NCBI GenBank assembly: GCA_023134875.1
Contig: JAGLUH010000129.1
Location: forward strand, 1-8,494
Origin: Candidatus Zixiibacteriota bacterium
GTDB lineage: Bacteria; Zixibacteria; MSB-5A5; CAIYYT01
DNA: 8,494 bases
Reading direction: 5' to 3'
This document shows, piece after piece, positions 6,967 through 8,494 of this stretch. Under the pieces are notes generated by a model. That model did no database searches. It was not told where the DNA came from and saw only the letters and a program-made list of their open reading frames with translations. The position numbers and the translations under genes are program-made. Within the stretch, counting starts at the first letter, position 1, and the number at the start of each line of letters is the position of its first letter.

Positions 6967-8037
6967 TCAGACCAACTGCCTGAGGAGTTTGGCGATACGA
7001 TTAGCTGCGCCGCTGCGGCAGAGCAAACGGTCAGTAAAACAGAAACGTCGGCGGTACAGCCCGTATTTCAGCTTATCCCGATCAAAGCCGACAATCATGC
7101 TGCCGCGCGCCTTGAGGATTTCCACCCATTCCGTGACTTCGCGCAGGAGAAGGGTCGGCACCCTAAGGCGATAAGCCTCCCGCTGAATGCCGCCCGAGTC
7201 AGTCAGTACCATGCGGGCCGACGCCACCAGTGACAATGATTCGCGGTAGCCACAAGGCGGAACGATCTTAATGTTGGCACGTTGCTTCAACCTGCTCATC
7301 AGGTCAAACTGCCGCAGGCGTTTCCTGGTGCGCGGATGAATCGGAAAGAAGACCTGTTCTCTAAGCGAAGCGAGCAACGACACCAGCCGGCGAAGTTTGT
7401 CCCTGTCATCCACCGAATCGGAGCGATGCAGCGTCACCAGCAGGTACCGCCCCACCTCCAGACCGAAACGCGCTACCTGCGAGGTCATCTCCTTTTTCGA
7501 CGGCAACACTGACTGCATTACATCATAGAGAATATCGCCGGTCTGATAGACCCGTCTGATGATACCTTCCTTTTTCAGGTTGAGCTTTGCCTGCGGTGTC
7601 GGGCAGAAATGTATATCAGCGATTCGGTCGGTGACCACACGATTCAACTCCTCCGGAATCGAAAGATCGAAGCAACGCAGACCGGCTTCGACATGAGCCA
7701 GCTTATATCCAAGCTGTGCCGCCGCCAGAGCGCCACCCAGCGTACTATTGGTGTCGCCGTAAACCACGACCAGGTCGGGAGCCAGTTTTCGTAGCGCCCT
7801 CGCGCTGCCGGCAAGTATCTTCGCCACCATCTCGCCGGTAGCAGCAGAACCGACGCCGAGATCATATCTCGGTTCGGGCAGCTTCAATTCATCAAAGAAA
7901 ACACCCGCCAGGTTCCGGTCGTAATGCTGGCCGGTATTGATCACCTGATGATCGATATCAAATCGATTCAGTTCTCGGTGCAGCGCAGCCAACTTGATCA
8001 GTTGCGGCCGGGCGCCTACTACGGAGACAATGCGCAT
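6967..8037 (-). CDS. wecB: Non-hydrolysing UDP-HexNAc 2-epimerase, WecB/WbpI family
   Basis: Cytoplasmic enzyme that inverts C2 of a UDP-N-acetylhexosamine: UDP-GlcNAc to UDP-ManNAc in WecB, or the 2,3-diacetamido glucuronate to mannuronate form in WbpI. The 356-residue length is normal. The key motifs are present: 'GARPQLIK' (8-15), 'NTGQHYD' (34-40), 'VYGDTNST' (92-99, D95), 'HVEAGLR' (115-121, E117), 'PEELNR' (128-133), 'TLHRSD' (202-207, H204), 'FPIHPRT' (231-237), 'LTDSGGIQREAY' (278-289) and 'TEWVEIL' (302-308). 'GARPQ' (rather than 'GTRPE') and 'QREAY...TEWVE' resemble WbpI-type enzymes more than classical WecB, so the diacetamido-uronate substrate is a real possibility. The symbol names the family, not a proven substrate. 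The start ATG at 8037 comes one base after the aminotransferase stop (TGACATG) and lacks a ribosome site, so translation is probably coupled. Confidence 0.95.
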   Translation of the reverse strand: MRIVSVVGARPQLIKLAALHRELNRFDIDHQVINTGQHYDRNLAGVFFDELKLPEPRYDLGVGSAATGEMVAKILAGSARALRKLAPDLVVVYGDTNSTLGGALAAAQLGYKLAHVEAGLRCFDLSIPEELNRVVTDRIADIHFCPTPQAKLNLKKEGIIRRVYQTGDILYDVMQSVLPSKKEMTSQVARFGLEVGRYLLVTLHRSDSVDDRDKLRRLVSLLASLREQVFFPIHPRTRKRLRQFDLMSRLKQRANIKIVPPCGYRESLSLVASARMVLTDSGGIQREAYRLRVPTLLLREVTEWVEILKARGSMIVGFDRDKLKYGLYRRRFCFTDRLLCRSGAANRIAKLLRQLV

Positions 8038-8038
8038 G

Positions 8039-8494
8039 TCAGGAAACGAGACTCAAGACAGTATCGGCTACATATTCTCGTTCGTTTTCGGCAAGATGTG
8101 AGTAAATCGGCAAAGAGAGAGCTTTATTGGCGCACTCCTCGGCCACCGGCAGGCTGCCTTTCCCATATCCCAGAGATGCAAAACAGGCCTGCAAATGCAG
8201 CGGCACCGGATAGTAAATCTTGTTGCCGATCTTCTTGTCAAGCAGATGCTGCCGCAGAGCATCACGATTTTCAACGAGAATGGTATACTGATTGTATATA
8301 TGGTAAGCGTAATTCTCAACCTTCGGCGTTTTCAGATTAGCTTCAGCGAAACGCTGATTGTAATATTCAGCATTAGCGCGCCGCGCTAGCGACCACTTGT
8401 CGAGATGAGGTAATTTCACGAGCAAGAGCGCCGCCTGCAGGGTGTCGAGCCGTGAATTGAAACCGATCAGTTCATGATGATACTCGCTGCCGCC
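8039..8494 (-). CDS. DegT/DnrJ/EryC1/StrS-family sugar aminotransferase, C-terminal part (WbpE/PorR-like)
   Basis: The last 151 codons of a PLP-dependent aminotransferase; the rest, including the PLP lysine, lies beyond the right edge. Such enzymes transfer an amino group (usually from glutamate) to a keto-sugar nucleotide. The visible part begins 'GGSEYHHELIGFNSRLDTLQ' and continues with 'AALLLVKLPHLDKW', the family's conserved block around the substrate pocket. It ends in the usual C-terminal domain: 'YHIYNQYTIL', 'GNKIYYPVPLHLQACFASLG', 'LPVAEECANKALSLPIYSHL'. The frame is open to the window edge, so the TTG near 8425 is not its start. The 3' end is one base from the epimerase start. Next to a WbpI-like epimerase, the best guess is the 3-amination step of a diacetamido-uronate pathway (WbpE; PorR in Porphyromonas). 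A perosamine- or other amino-sugar enzyme cannot be excluded. Confidence 0.93.
   Translation of the reverse strand, partial: GGSEYHHELIGFNSRLDTLQAALLLVKLPHLDKWSLARRANAEYYNQRFAEANLKTPKVENYAYHIYNQYTILVENRDALRQHLLDKKIGNKIYYPVPLHLQACFASLGYGKGSLPVAEECANKALSLPIYSHLAENEREYVADTVLSLVS

Noticed and set aside
8039..8425. A complete small gene of 128 codons starting at the TTG near 8425
   Set aside because: The frame stays open to the window edge and the upstream residues (GGSEYHHELIGFNSRLD) are conserved DegT-family sequence, so this is the tail of a larger gene.

Overview
The window is about 8.5 kb of bacterial DNA, densely coded, and every gene lies on the minus strand. Transcription runs from high to low coordinates. 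In transcription order the genes are: a DegT-type sugar aminotransferase (3' part only), a WecB/WbpI-type UDP-HexNAc 2-epimerase, a family-4-like glycosyltransferase, a large FlaA1/CapD/WbpM-type membrane nucleotide-sugar dehydratase, seryl-tRNA synthetase, a two-TM sensor histidine kinase, and a PorX-like response regulator (5' part only). Gaps are 1, 15, about 62 and 18 nt, followed by two 4-nt ATGA overlaps. This looks like one operon, or two transcripts meeting at about 5.5 kb. No RNA gene, insertion sequence, CRISPR array or large intergenic region was seen.

The organism is most likely in or near the Bacteroidetes/FCB group, possibly an uncultivated phylum. The regulator's receiver and following helical segment resemble PorX, the response regulator linked to the type IX secretion system (T9SS). 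The kinase has the H-box style and 'GWGLGL' G2 box I associate with that group. Base composition is moderate to slightly GC-rich. This placement is an inference from protein style, not a measurement.

Right-hand half (about 3.2-8.5 kb): envelope polysaccharide synthesis. A WbpE-like aminotransferase, a WbpI-like epimerase, a WbpJ-position glycosyltransferase and a WbpM-like dehydratase suggest a surface glycan with diamino or uronic N-acyl sugars. Upstream pathway genes (dehydrogenase, oxidase, acetyltransferase) would lie beyond the right edge. The dehydratase is unusual in carrying two tandem copies of the membrane module.

Left-hand third (1-3.2 kb): serS, a membrane kinase and a PorX-like regulator, translationally coupled. 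The most interesting aspect is the combination. In T9SS bacteria such as Porphyromonas and Tannerella, secreted cargo is attached to a glycolipid through a sugar made by the Wbp pathway, and the amino group of that sugar can carry an aminoacyl (seryl or glycyl) group. Finding wbpE/wbpI-like genes, serS and a porX-like regulator in one array is therefore worth testing as a functional cluster, though chance adjacency of a housekeeping serS is the simpler explanation.
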